Shown: positions 8,040-17,581 of the stretch, in pieces
Layout of the letters: every line of letters starts with the position of its first letter
Position numbering within the stretch: position 1 is the stretch's first letter
Source of the DNA: CAZYFH01 sp965249175
Lineage (GTDB): Bacteria > Acidobacteriota > Vicinamibacteria > Vicinamibacterales > UBA8438
Direction of reading: 5' to 3'
Length of the DNA stretch: 64,000 nt
Assembly (NCBI GenBank): GCA_965249175.1
Contig: OZ252227.1
Coordinates: 1,116,001-1,180,000, forward strand
Notes under the pieces: model-generated
Told to the model about the DNA's origin: nothing
Database searches by the model: none
Seen by the model: the letters and a program-made list of their open reading frames with translations, nothing else
Program-made: the position numbers and the translations under genes

Positions 8040-9341
8040 ATGCACCGCACTGCGTCGGCATGCGGCTCCGTTCAGAGGAGCGTGGCCGCCCTGTTTATGG
8101 TCGCGCTTGCCTGCGGTGCGTGCAGCACGCCCTCCCTCGAGGCACCGCCACAGCCGGCCCACGAAGCAGAGCTGCAGCCGCGCCCGGACTGGCCGCAGTG
8201 GCGCGGACCCAATCGTGATGGAACCCTCGCGACCTTCGTGGCGCCGTCCTCGTGGCCGGAACGTCTGACACGTCGGTGGAGGGTCGCCGTCGGCGATGGC
8301 TATGCCACGCCCGTGCTGGTGGGCGGGAGGTTGTACGTGTTTACCCGTCAGGGTGAAGATGAGGTGCTGAGGGCGCTCGACGCCGACACGGGAGGCGAAC
8401 TGTGGCGTTCCAGCTATCCAGCGCCATTCTCGTACGATCCCGTCGTCGAGCCGACCGGCCCGGGACCGAGGGGGACGCCGACGTTTGCCGAAGGGAAGGT
8501 CTACACCCTCGGCCTCGGCGGGGTCGTCACGGCCTTCGATGCCGAGACTGGCACCCAGATCTGGCAGATATCCAAACCCACGGTCACGCCGCCGTATGGC
8601 ACGGCAGTCTCCCCGCTCGTCGACCGCGGCCTGGTGATCGTCCACGTGGGCGGCCAGGACCACGGGGCCTTGACGGCGTACGATGCCCACACGGGGGCGG
8701 TTCGGTGGACCTGGGCGGAGGACGGGCCGTCCTACGCGTCTCCCCTTGTGGCCGACCTGCACGAGACCCGCCAGGTGATTACGCTGAGTCAGGGGCACCT
8801 CATGGGCGTGTCGGCGTCTTCCGGGGAGCTCCTGTGGCAGCGGCCCTTTCGCACGCCATACGAGCAGAACGCCATCGACCCCATCGTCGCGGAGGACACA
8901 GTCATCGTTGCCGGCTTTCAGGAACCGACCTCCGCGTTCCGCGTCGTCAGAGACCGCAACGTGTGGATGACCGAACGCGTGTGGGAGAACCGGGACATCT
9001 CGCTCTTCATGAGCAACGGTGTCCTGATCGAAGGGTTGTTGTTCGGATTGTCGCAGCGATCGAGTGGGCAGTACTTCCTTCTGGACGTCGGCACGGGTGA
9101 GACCGTCTGGACCAGCGCGGGACGGCAGGCCGAGAACGCGGCGATCGTGAAAGCTGGCGAGATGCTGTTCGTGCTCGCGGACGATGCGGAGCTCATCCTG
9201 GGAAGGGCAAGTCGGACCGGCTTCGAAGAGGTGAGACGTTACACCGTCGCCGAGACTACGACATGGGCGCAACCGGTGATTTCCGGCAATCGGGTGTTCG
9301 TCAAGGATGCGTCGTCGTTGACGCTGTGGACATTCGATTGA
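8040..9341 (+). CDS. BamB-like PQQ-repeat beta-propeller lipoprotein, copy 1
   Basis: 433 aa. The leader MHRTASACG..MVALACGACSTPS ends in a cysteine-rich, lipobox-like stretch. The mature protein starts WPQWRGPNRDGTLATF, the usual opening of exported BamB-like propellers, followed by repeats such as LRALDADTGGELW, VTAFDAETGTQIW and LTAYDAHTGAVRW. The start at 8040 was chosen because homology with the second copy (51225-52526) begins exactly at this ATG; the frame is open to 7992. The two proteins are about 90% identical (roughly 36 differences in 433). The catalytic features of PQQ dehydrogenases are not evident, so this may be a scaffold or an enzyme of unknown activity. Confidence 0.85.
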   Translation: MHRTASACGSVQRSVAALFMVALACGACSTPSLEAPPQPAHEAELQPRPDWPQWRGPNRDGTLATFVAPSSWPERLTRRWRVAVGDGYATPVLVGGRLYVFTRQGEDEVLRALDADTGGELWRSSYPAPFSYDPVVEPTGPGPRGTPTFAEGKVYTLGLGGVVTAFDAETGTQIWQISKPTVTPPYGTAVSPLVDRGLVIVHVGGQDHGALTAYDAHTGAVRWTWAEDGPSYASPLVADLHETRQVITLSQGHLMGVSASSGELLWQRPFRTPYEQNAIDPIVAEDTVIVAGFQEPTSAFRVVRDRNVWMTERVWENRDISLFMSNGVLIEGLLFGLSQRSSGQYFLLDVGTGETVWTSAGRQAENAAIVKAGEMLFVLADDAELILGRASRTGFEEVRRYTVAETTTWAQPVISGNRVFVKDASSLTLWTFD

Positions 9342-9413
9342 CAACGGAGGGCGGCCGGCGACGAATGGGTCAGCATGCTGGCGCCCATCCGGCTGGACCG
9401 TGTGAGCCGGAGG

Positions 9414-10898
9414 CTACGGCGCTGGTGGAACCAACTGGGCGAGGTCAAGCTGGTTGGCCAGGTCGATAATCTTCGCATAGGCCCTGGTTGTGGCGGCGAG
9501 TCCGGCCTCAGGAATCGCCTCTGCCGTCTCGATGTTCGAGTGCATCAGCACCCCTGCATGCATCAACACAATCGACGGCACGAGCGTGCGAACCCGAGCG
9601 ATCTCTCCTTCCGGCCCTCCCATCTCTGACCATCGGGGAACCCCGAATGCGTCGAAGGCGCGATTCGCGATCGACACCAGTTCGGACGAGCCGTGGATCA
9701 ACCACGTGAACGGTCCGAGCGAGTTCGTCGGCCGAAGCTCGGCGGCCCACCGATCCACGAGCGCCTGCGACGAGTGCTCGGCATTGATCAGCAGTGCGAC
9801 ACGCTCGAGCAATCTGCCCTGGTTCTCCAACAGCCAGACGAACCCAGTGCGGGCGAGGTTGTGGTGCCCGGGCGTGCCGATGACCTCAAACGTTCGACGA
9901 CGCTGGCTCCTCGGGACCTGGGCGTAATACCGCATCAGTTCAATGGCAGTGGCCACTCCCGAAGCGTTGTCGCCGGCTCCCTCGAAAAAGGCATCTCGGT
10001 GGGCCACGACAATGATCCGTTCGGCGTCTTCCGCGGCGGCTGGAACCTCGCCTCGCACGCTGGCGGTTCTTAGCCCGTCAACGTCCTCCACCTCGAGTCG
10101 GAGCCTCACGCGCGCCGGCCGTTGGGGGTTGGCTTCCGAGAGCATTCGCTGGAGGATCGCACCGTCGGCCGATCCGAGAGCCAACGTGGGTACCGAGGTG
10201 TTGACTTCATAGAGCGCGAATTGAGGATTGCCCGGGAGTTCCACGACCACGAGGATAGCGGCCGCACCCTGGGCGTCTGCCCGCTCGATGGCGCCGCTCC
10301 TCCCGGCGGAGTGCTGAATGACACCGGGTCGGGGAATCGAGTGGATGACCACCGCCTTGCCCCGCACGTCCCTGCCCTGGAAGTCCGTTTCCATTCCCAG
10401 GCCAACGTCGACCAGCTCGACCTCGATTCCACCCGAAGGAGTTCCCGGGGAGGCGTACGTTGGCCAGGCCGACGTCAGGGTGGCCATCTCACCAGCCAGT
10501 GCCGCCGACACCTCCCACGACCTCGGCATCCATTGGGGGGGGAGGTCGATCGGCTCCAGCCGTACGTTCTCTGCTCCCGCTTGACGAAGCTGGTCGGCCA
10601 TCCACGATGCTGTGTCGGCGTCGGCTTCCGTGCCGAGGATCCGGCCCCAGTACTGATGACCTGCGTCTCGATAGCGCCGCGCGATTGCGGCTTGCTCGGC
10701 GACAAGGCGTTTCATCCTGGATCCATCTACCGCCAGATACGCTTCGTTGCCTGGTGCGAGCAGTCGCAGGTAGGACTCGTCCGACGGAAACGCGAGCGCA
10801 GGTGATTGGGCCGACTGAGCTGTGACGCGATGCATCCCCGCGCCCACGGCCACCGTGCAGGCGAGAGCCACCGCGCCCATTATCCGTGCAATCTTCAT
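9414..10898 (-). CDS. Secreted M28-family metallopeptidase with PA-type insert
   Basis: 494 aa with a signal peptide ending near residue 28 (HRVTAQS). The middle region (GKAVVIHSIPRPG..AQGAAAILVVVE) fits a protease-associated (PA) domain. The peptidase domain has the paired zinc ligands in VAHRDAFFEGAGDNASGVA near residue 300, a second cluster in NAEHSS and the late His in LMHSNIETAE. This matches aminopeptidase Y/M28 enzymes, which remove N-terminal residues with two zinc ions. Start ATG at 10898 has AAGGA 6 nt upstream. The catalytic Glu after the first cluster is hard to place (VIGTPGHHNLARTG lacks the usual EE), so activity is likely but not certain. Confidence 0.85.
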   Translation of the reverse strand: MKIARIMGAVALACTVAVGAGMHRVTAQSAQSPALAFPSDESYLRLLAPGNEAYLAVDGSRMKRLVAEQAAIARRYRDAGHQYWGRILGTEADADTASWMADQLRQAGAENVRLEPIDLPPQWMPRSWEVSAALAGEMATLTSAWPTYASPGTPSGGIEVELVDVGLGMETDFQGRDVRGKAVVIHSIPRPGVIQHSAGRSGAIERADAQGAAAILVVVELPGNPQFALYEVNTSVPTLALGSADGAILQRMLSEANPQRPARVRLRLEVEDVDGLRTASVRGEVPAAAEDAERIIVVAHRDAFFEGAGDNASGVATAIELMRYYAQVPRSQRRRTFEVIGTPGHHNLARTGFVWLLENQGRLLERVALLINAEHSSQALVDRWAAELRPTNSLGPFTWLIHGSSELVSIANRAFDAFGVPRWSEMGGPEGEIARVRTLVPSIVLMHAGVLMHSNIETAEAIPEAGLAATTRAYAKIIDLANQLDLAQLVPPAP

Positions 10899-10937
10899 GG
10901 TCTGTCCTTGTGAGAGTGAGTACTACGACTGCGCGTT

Positions 10938-12227
10938 CTAGTACTCTGGAGGCTCTTCCAACCGTTGTATCCCACAGCCGGAACCGTTCACGGTCGTCGC
11001 GCGCAGCAGTGTTACACCGCGGCTCTCGAAGGCATCCATGTCCGAGCAGCGCACGTAGGTACGGCGCAGGTCGAGTTCGTCACCGCGTCCGATCCCCTCG
11101 TTGGCCAGCAGGGGTTGTACGTTGAGAAGCGAATCGTTGTGGGCGAGCCCCAGCTCCCTGAGATTGGACAGGTTCTGCAGCGGACTGACATCGGTGATCG
11201 CGTTGTTATCGAGACGCAGCACAACGGTGCTCTGCACCCTGTCCAGTGGGCCGATGTCCGCAATCGAATTATCCTCGAGAAACAGGTACTCGAGGCTGGT
11301 GAGTGCGTTCAGCGCGCTGATGTCAGTGATCCTGTTGTTGGCCAAGCCGAGCTGAAGCAGCTCCGTCATGCCGCTGACCGCGCTAATGTCCGAGATCTCG
11401 TTGTTTTGGGCCCACAGCAGTTTCAGCTTCGTGAGCCCTCTGAGCGGGCTGATGTCGGCGATCTCGTTGTCGTAGATGCGCAGATGCGTGAGATTGCTGA
11501 GCCCGGCCAAGGGACTGATGTCGGTGATGTTGTTGAGGTGAATGCGCAGTAGCTTCAGTTCCGTCAATCCGGCGAGGGGGCTGAGATCGGTGATGCCGTT
11601 GAACACCACATTCGGGTCGCGGCCGTCGTCATAGGCGAGGAAATGTTCCAGCTGATAGGGATAGAGACCGTGCACCTGCAGCCTGGTCAGTTTCGTCAGC
11701 CTGCGCAGCGGGCTGAGGTCCGCAATGGGATTCTCGCTGATGATGAGTTGTTCCAGGTTGGTGAGCTCACTGAGTGGGCTGATATCACTGATCCAGTTGG
11801 TGTGGAGACTGAGAAACGTCAGATTGGTGAGCGCGCTCAGCGGACCGATGTCCGTGAGCAAGCGGTTCATGATGCCGAGGTTGGTCAGATTCGAGAGATT
11901 CTGGATTCCTTCCAGGCTCTCGAACGGTTTCTCAGGCGACGGTCGCAACGTGCCGCCGTACACAACAAAGTCAGACTCGGAAGGCACGTTTAGCTGCGTC
12001 ATCTCAGCGACTTTGCCGCAGGTGAGATCTTCCTCCGCCTCGACGGAGAGCGCAGCCCGAACGACTTCCTCGAGGTCGGAGTCGGCAAAGGTCACGATGG
12101 CGGTTGCCGACTGGTCGGTACAGTGATCAGAAGGCTCAAGTACCCGACGCGATTGTGCTTCGCCTGCTGAAGGCAACGCGAGTGGAAGGGCTACGAGCAG
12201 AAACGAACTGAGGGCGACGCCTTTCAT
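10938..12227 (-). CDS. Exported leucine-rich-repeat protein (internalin-type repeats)
   Basis: 429 aa from the ATG at 12227, preceded by GGAG 8 nt upstream and followed at once by a signal peptide (MKGVALSSFLLVALPLALPSAGEAQ). After an N-terminal cap containing two cysteines (DHC.., DLTCGKVAEM) there are about eleven 22-residue repeats of the LTNLTxLxLxxNxISDISPL type, the short LRR form of internalins; one repeat carries a longer insert (residues around HGLYPYQLEHFLAYDDGRD). The C-terminal cap has two more cysteines (RCSDMDAF.., GSGCGIQ). No LPxTG or membrane anchor. Probably a secreted or periplasmic binding protein with an unknown ligand. Confidence 0.9.
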   Translation of the reverse strand: MKGVALSSFLLVALPLALPSAGEAQSRRVLEPSDHCTDQSATAIVTFADSDLEEVVRAALSVEAEEDLTCGKVAEMTQLNVPSESDFVVYGGTLRPSPEKPFESLEGIQNLSNLTNLGIMNRLLTDIGPLSALTNLTFLSLHTNWISDISPLSELTNLEQLIISENPIADLSPLRRLTKLTRLQVHGLYPYQLEHFLAYDDGRDPNVVFNGITDLSPLAGLTELKLLRIHLNNITDISPLAGLSNLTHLRIYDNEIADISPLRGLTKLKLLWAQNNEISDISAVSGMTELLQLGLANNRITDISALNALTSLEYLFLEDNSIADIGPLDRVQSTVVLRLDNNAITDVSPLQNLSNLRELGLAHNDSLLNVQPLLANEGIGRGDELDLRRTYVRCSDMDAFESRGVTLLRATTVNGSGCGIQRLEEPPEY

Positions 12228-12420
12228 ATCGGTTGCTCCGTGATTAGGGGACTTTAGTCTATCAGGGGAATCGCGGTGCGAAGCCACGCGCAACGGCCGC
12301 AATGCAACCACCGTCACGTCCGAACGCCTCTGCCAGCGCCTCGGGCTCGTCGGTGCCAATGCGCACCCGCTTTACCGTTCTTCAGGTCAACTCGGCCGTT
12401 CGAAACCGCGCCACCCTGCG

Positions 12421-14400
12421 TCACTCGAGCGCCAAGGCGACGAGGCCCATGTCGTTCGCCGAGCCGTACGCGAGCACGATGAACTGCTTCCCGTCCTGCA
12501 TGTAGGTCATCGGGGTACCAATCGGCGGGACGTCCAGCTCGACCGCGTGAATCGTCTCACCGGTTGCCTTGTCGAACGCCAGCAGCGCGGGGGTCGTCGG
12601 AAACGCACGCGGGCCTTCGGCGCCGTCGAAGGGCACGGGGTTGTTGTTGATCGGACTGAGCCGGAGGGTCAGGCCGAGGAACAGGAGCGTCCTGGTCAGG
12701 AGCGGACCGGTATAGGAGCCGCCACCGAGCGGCCCGGGATCGGGCACCCCGAGATCGATGACCCGGTGGCGCGGCCCGTCGCCGACCGGCACCATCCACT
12801 TCTCGGTCCCGTCATTCAGGTCGAACGCGCTGAGTCGCACGTAGGGCGGCTTCCAGAGCGGCAGGCCCTGCGGCCCCGCGAGGCCCAACTGGTCCGGCTG
12901 GTACCGCATGTCCGAATCGTTCGTATCGGGTGATGCGAGCTGGATGACCATCGGTAACGTGCGCGAGGGCACGTAGAGCCAGCCGGTCTCGGGGTCAACC
13001 GCGGCGCCGTGCCAGTTCGCCCCGCCGCCGAACCCCGGCATGATGATCGTCCCGCGCTTCCCGTCCTCCTCGACCCTGATCGGCTCGTACAAGGGCCCGT
13101 ACGCGTAGTCCTCGAGGATCTCGAGCGCTTCGGCCCGCAGCGCCGGCGTGAAGTCGACGAGGTCGTCCTCCGTCACCCCCTGGCGATCGAACGGCGGGGG
13201 CTTCGTCGGATGCGGCTGCGTCGGCGCGTACCACTCACCCGGCACGCTGCCGCGGGGCACCGGTCGCTCCTCGATCGGCCAGACCGGCTCGCCGGTGACG
13301 CGGTCGAACACGTAGGTGTAGGCCTGCTTCGTCACCACCGCCACCGCTTTGGTCACGCCCGGGCGGCCGTCGACCCGGAGGTCCACCAGCGCGGGCGCCG
13401 CGGTCGCGTCGTAATCCCAGAGCCCGTGGTGGACGAACTGGAAGTGCCAGACCCGCTCGCCGGTCTTCGCGTCGACGCAGACGATGCTCTCGGCAAAGAG
13501 GTTGTCGCCGTGACGATGGCCACCGTAGAAGTCGTTCGTCGGCGTGCCGATCGGCAGATAGACGTAGCCGAGCTCCGGGTCGGCGCTCAGCATGCCCCAC
13601 GCGTTCGTCGATCCGGAGTACTCCCAGGACCCGTTCTCCCAGGTCTCGTTGCCGAACTCGCCCGGCTGCGGAATGGTGTGGAACTCCCACAGCTCCTCAC
13701 CGGTCCGCACGTCGAAGCCGCGCACGTCGCCCGGCGCGTCGAGCATGTTGCGCGGCCGGTCCATGATGACCGAGCCGATGATGACCACGTCGCCGACGAC
13801 GATCGGCGCCGACATCAACTGGTAATCCTCGCGTGGGATCGGCCGGCGGAGTCCCTGCGTGGCGTCGATCGCGCCGTCGGCGCCGAAGTCGGCGATGGGA
13901 CGACCAGTCCTCGCGTCGACCGCCCACAGATAGGCGTTGCCGGTCGGCAGGAAGATGCGAGACTCCCGGCCATCGGACCAGTACGCGACCCCGCGGGCGT
14001 TGTAGCCCATGTTCGCCGGCCGCTCGCCTTCCCAGACGCCCGGGTCGAACACCCAGAGCGTGTCGCCGGTCGCCGCATCGATCGCCGCGGCCTGTGAGAG
14101 CGACGTCTTGATGTAGAGCACGCCGTCGACCAGGATCGGCGTCGCCTTGAAACCGGCAGGCATCGACGGCAGCGTCGTCCGGTTGGCGGTCACGACGCTG
14201 TTGTCGGGGGACGACCAGCGCCAGGCCACCCGAAGCCGATCGACGTTGTCGCGATCGATCTGATCGAGCGGCGAGTATTTGGTGGCGGCGTGGTCACCGC
14301 CGTAGGTGGGCCACTGCCCCGGAGACGCACCCTGTTGCGCTGAGACGGACGACGCCGCGCACAGCATCCCCAACACGATGGTCGTGAACCGGTGCGACAT
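12421..14400 (-). CDS. PQQ-dependent dehydrogenase, membrane-GDH-like propeller
   Basis: 659 aa with a signal peptide ending SVSAQ near residue 22. The mature start QWPTYGGDHAATKYSPLDQIDRDNV is typical of the family. The Asp motif is HHGLWDYD and the Lys motif VVTKQAYTYVFDRVTGEPVWP, both conserved, so this copy looks catalytically complete. No haem-binding CxxCH motif. Close paralogue of 4082-6058 and 37538-39613. It sits alone on the minus strand between the LRR gene and a relic at 14443-14735. Substrate cannot be assigned; alcohol or aldose oxidation in the periplasm is the family expectation. Confidence 0.9.
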   Translation of the reverse strand: MSHRFTTIVLGMLCAASSVSAQQGASPGQWPTYGGDHAATKYSPLDQIDRDNVDRLRVAWRWSSPDNSVVTANRTTLPSMPAGFKATPILVDGVLYIKTSLSQAAAIDAATGDTLWVFDPGVWEGERPANMGYNARGVAYWSDGRESRIFLPTGNAYLWAVDARTGRPIADFGADGAIDATQGLRRPIPREDYQLMSAPIVVGDVVIIGSVIMDRPRNMLDAPGDVRGFDVRTGEELWEFHTIPQPGEFGNETWENGSWEYSGSTNAWGMLSADPELGYVYLPIGTPTNDFYGGHRHGDNLFAESIVCVDAKTGERVWHFQFVHHGLWDYDATAAPALVDLRVDGRPGVTKAVAVVTKQAYTYVFDRVTGEPVWPIEERPVPRGSVPGEWYAPTQPHPTKPPPFDRQGVTEDDLVDFTPALRAEALEILEDYAYGPLYEPIRVEEDGKRGTIIMPGFGGGANWHGAAVDPETGWLYVPSRTLPMVIQLASPDTNDSDMRYQPDQLGLAGPQGLPLWKPPYVRLSAFDLNDGTEKWMVPVGDGPRHRVIDLGVPDPGPLGGGSYTGPLLTRTLLFLGLTLRLSPINNNPVPFDGAEGPRAFPTTPALLAFDKATGETIHAVELDVPPIGTPMTYMQDGKQFIVLAYGSANDMGLVALALE

Positions 14401-14442
14401 AGAGTGCCCCCAATCCGCGTGCGCGCAGCTGACGACCCGGCG

Positions 14443-14735
14443 TCACTCGAGTTTCAGGGCGATGACTGTATCACCTCGTCTCATCCTCGCGGCGGTAGCG
14501 CTGTGTCCTCTCCCGCCGGCCGGGCGGTACAAGTTGAGCCGGAGCATCATCGACCCGGTGTAGAATCCGGACACGAGCAGATACGAGCCGCTCTCGACCG
14601 CCTCGGCGATCGTGGTCCCGCCCGAGCCCGTGAACGGCTCCTCCCAAACAGCTCGCCCGTCTCTGGGTCGAGCCGAGGCGACCCCCATCGGCTACCAGAC
14701 GACGAGCTGGCGCACAGGCAGGCCATCCATGCAGA
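14443..14735 (-). pseudogene. Relic of a BamB-like quinoprotein gene (3' part)
   Basis: Read on the minus strand this stretch gives DGLPVRQLVVW, a stop, a scrambled region, then AVWEEPFTGSGGTTIAEAV and YLLVSGFYTGSMMLRLN. The pattern matches the C-terminal half of exported PQQ-repeat proteins (VVWxPxxVxSLDPETGxxxWEEPF..FYxGxMMLRLD). An alternative frame supplies RLDPETGEL, so at least one frameshift and one stop are present. It overlaps the 5' end of the beta-helix gene on the other strand. It may belong with the scrap at 19345-19446. Confidence 0.5.
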
Positions 14736-16813
14736 AGAGAGCCGGTCAACTCGCGCGCATCGGCGTGCTGAGCGTGTGCGTCGTCGCCACGTCACACGAC
14801 GATCGCGATGCGGTCGTGCTGGCGCAGCCGGCGAACGCCACCCAGAACGGGGTCGTGACGGGTGAGCTCGTGATCGAGCCGCCGACCCTGATCAACCTCG
14901 GCTTCGAGTGGTTTATCCAAGGTGACGACAACCGGAACGCCGCGGTGCAGGTCTCCTACCGCAAGCCGGGCGAGACGGCCTGGTCGTCCGCGCTTCCGCT
15001 CCTGCGCCTCCAAGGTGAGCGCGTCTACGTGGGGCCGCAGTTCGACGTCGTCTCCCCGAACATGTTCGCCGGGAGCATCCTCGACCTGGAGCCGGATACC
15101 GACTATGAGGCGCGGTTCGTGATGACCGATCCCGATGGCGTGACCGGCGAGGCCACCCGGATCGTGACCGTGAGGACGCGGGCGGAGCCGGTCCCCTACG
15201 AAGACGGAAGGGTGCTTCACGTCTACCCTCATGGCTTCGAGGGCAACAAGCTCGAACCGTCCTTCGAGGGGCTGATCTGCGCTTACAACTCCTCATGCGG
15301 CGGCGGGGACTTCGCCACTGCGGGGCGTCCGGGGGTGCGTGCGGGCGACACCATCCTCGTGCACGCCGGTCTCTACCGGTACGAGCATCTCGAGTATGGG
15401 ACGGGATCCAACCGCGCGTTTCCGTTCGAGGGCACCTACTACCTAACGGCTGACGGCACGCCCGAGCGGCCGATCGTCATCAAGGCCGCCGGCGACGGCG
15501 AGGTCGTCTTCGACGGCAACGGCAACTACACCCTCTTCAACGTCATGGCGGCCGACTATACGTACTTCGAGGGCATCACATTCCGCAACACGGAGTTCGC
15601 CATCTGGGCCGGCGAGCAGTTCATCGCGGGTTCGAAGGGGCTCACCGTCAAGCGCTGCCGCTTCGAGAACGTCGGGGTCGGGGTCTTCACCAACTACTCG
15701 GGGTCGAACAACTACTACATCGCCGACAACTGGTTCTACGGCCGGAACGACCCGGACCGTCTCATCGGCTGGAGCGACGCGCCGCTGTGGGGACGGTACG
15801 ACGGCGTCGACGGTCAGGTCCATCCCCCCGTCATGGCTTCGTACGTGGCGGTGAAGGTCTACGGGCCCGGGCACGTCGTGGCCCACAACTACATCGCTGA
15901 CTTCCATGACGGGATCAACGTGGAGACCTACGGGAACCCCGACGGCAGCGTGGCGTCCGCACCAGGAGCGCCCGACGGGCCCAGGTATCCGCCCCGCGAG
16001 TTTTGGGACCGACGTCCGGTCGCGATCGACTTCTATAACAACTACATCACCAACTCCCACGACAACCCGATCGAGACCGACGGGAGCCTGCACAACGTGC
16101 GTGTGCTCCGGAATATGTTCATCAACCACCCGTCGCACGCGTTCTGCAGCCAGCCGGTGCTCGGCGGACCCGTCTACTGGATCCGGAACATCGCCTACAA
16201 CCTGCCGGGCGGCTCGAGCCGTTTCTTTGGCGCCGCCGGGGTCGTGTTCTACAACAACACCATCTTGTCGGAGACCACCGGGCTGCTGTCGAACACGCAC
16301 TGGCGGAACAACCTGATTCTGGGGCAGAACGCGCCGGCCGACTTTCGACAGCTGCGTCCGAACCTGTTCGGGATCACGACGTTCACTAACTACACCTCAT
16401 CCGATTACAACGGCTTCGGTCCCGCGCCGGACACGCCGCTGCCGTTCCGGTGGGAGAGCCCGCCGTTCGACGTGACCGCCGACTTCCGGGCCCCGGGTCA
16501 CGCCCCGGCGTTCGAGCTGCGCGAGTTCGCCACGCTCGAGGCCTACAGCGAAGCGACCGGACAGGACCGAAACAGCGTGCAGGTGGGATACGACGTGTTC
16601 GTCAACGTGCCCGCGCTCGATGCGCGGGACGTGAGCGCGCTGCAGAACGTCTACGACGCCGACGATCTCGACTTCCGGTTGCGGCCCGGCTCGACGGCCG
16701 TCGACCGCGGGATGGTGCTGCCGACGGTGACCGACGGCTTCACGGGCCGCGCGCCGGATCTCGGAGCGCTGGAGGTCGGTGGCGCCGCACCGCGGTACGG
16801 GCCCCGCCGCTGA
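14729..16813 (+). CDS. Secreted right-handed parallel beta-helix protein (pectate-lyase-like)
   Basis: 694 aa from the ATG at 14729, the first Met before a leader (MQKRAGQLARIGVLSVCVVATS). Residues about 45-150 form a fibronectin-like module (LEPDTDYEARFVMTDPDGV). Then comes a beta-helix with repeated short strands and asparagine ladders: YYLTADGTPERPIVIKA, GITFRNTEFAIWA, IADFHDGINVETYG, IDFYNNYITNSHDNPIETDG. The end DLGALEVG is the typical terminus of these exported proteins. The family includes polysaccharide lyases and carbohydrate binders; no catalytic triad can be assigned by eye. A deleted copy of its 3' end lies at 19471-19577. Confidence 0.82.
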   Translation: MQKRAGQLARIGVLSVCVVATSHDDRDAVVLAQPANATQNGVVTGELVIEPPTLINLGFEWFIQGDDNRNAAVQVSYRKPGETAWSSALPLLRLQGERVYVGPQFDVVSPNMFAGSILDLEPDTDYEARFVMTDPDGVTGEATRIVTVRTRAEPVPYEDGRVLHVYPHGFEGNKLEPSFEGLICAYNSSCGGGDFATAGRPGVRAGDTILVHAGLYRYEHLEYGTGSNRAFPFEGTYYLTADGTPERPIVIKAAGDGEVVFDGNGNYTLFNVMAADYTYFEGITFRNTEFAIWAGEQFIAGSKGLTVKRCRFENVGVGVFTNYSGSNNYYIADNWFYGRNDPDRLIGWSDAPLWGRYDGVDGQVHPPVMASYVAVKVYGPGHVVAHNYIADFHDGINVETYGNPDGSVASAPGAPDGPRYPPREFWDRRPVAIDFYNNYITNSHDNPIETDGSLHNVRVLRNMFINHPSHAFCSQPVLGGPVYWIRNIAYNLPGGSSRFFGAAGVVFYNNTILSETTGLLSNTHWRNNLILGQNAPADFRQLRPNLFGITTFTNYTSSDYNGFGPAPDTPLPFRWESPPFDVTADFRAPGHAPAFELREFATLEAYSEATGQDRNSVQVGYDVFVNVPALDARDVSALQNVYDADDLDFRLRPGSTAVDRGMVLPTVTDGFTGRAPDLGALEVGGAAPRYGPRR

Positions 16814-17087
16814 CGCTCGTAAACGCTCATCGGTCCAGCGACCATCGAGGGGGAGGGGCGCGCTGTCGTCGTCAAGTTGACGATGCCCCCGACTTTGCCA
16901 CGCTCGACCTCAACGTGACAATGCCGTTTATGTGTATGCTGTCGCGTAAGCTGTCAGCTCACGCCGCTGAACCACGGCGCTACACGCAGCGAGGCTGAAC
17001 CTCACGAGACGCTCAGTCGACGGCGCGAGCCGGGAAGCTGAGGACGCACCTCGGCCGACGCTCAGCCGCTCAGCCATGGAGAGATCA

Positions 17088-17501
17088 ATGAAGAACAGAC
17101 TCGTGTACTCGATCACTCTCGTCGCGGTTTTTGCTCTCGGTCATTTGTCCGCGCGCTGGAACGACGGGGTCGCGCACGCGCAAGCGACTCCGGGCGAGAA
17201 GGCCGCCTATCTGATCGCGGCGATCGACCCGGTTCGGGCGCCAGCCGAGCGCCTCGCGAAGTATGGCGAGATCGCGCGTCCGTTGGCGCGTCAGGCCGGC
17301 ATGAAGATGCTGGGCGCCGGTATACCAGGGAGCACGTTGCACGTTCTGGAAGGCACGTGGCCGTATGAGGGAAGGGTCGCCGTCGAGCAGTTCCGTTCCA
17401 TGAAGGCGCTCCTAGACCTCTGGAACTCGGCCGAGTACCAACAGGCCAAGACGTTCCGGAACGAGGCAGACTTCATCATCGCCTTCGAAGCAGCGGAATA
17501 G
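17088..17501 (+). CDS. Small exported DUF1330-like protein
   Basis: 137 aa from the ATG at 17088, with GGAGAG 5 nt upstream. A signal peptide ends near residue 26 (DGVAHAQ). The mature part EKAAYLIAAIDPV..GSTLHVLEGTWPYEGRVAVEQFRSMKALLDLWNSAEYQQAKTFRN follows the ferredoxin-like DUF1330 pattern (stress-barrel fold). DUF1330 proteins are usually cytoplasmic; a leader is less usual. It lies 80 bp upstream of the broken PQQ dehydrogenase at 17582. Function unknown. Confidence 0.8.
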   Translation: MKNRLVYSITLVAVFALGHLSARWNDGVAHAQATPGEKAAYLIAAIDPVRAPAERLAKYGEIARPLARQAGMKMLGAGIPGSTLHVLEGTWPYEGRVAVEQFRSMKALLDLWNSAEYQQAKTFRNEADFIIAFEAAE

Positions 17502-17581
17502 AGCTGCCGGAAGCGCCGCATACGTCGGGCAGTCGCGCGCGGCTGGCGCCCGGCCCGACACGCCCAACCAGGAGTCTCGAC

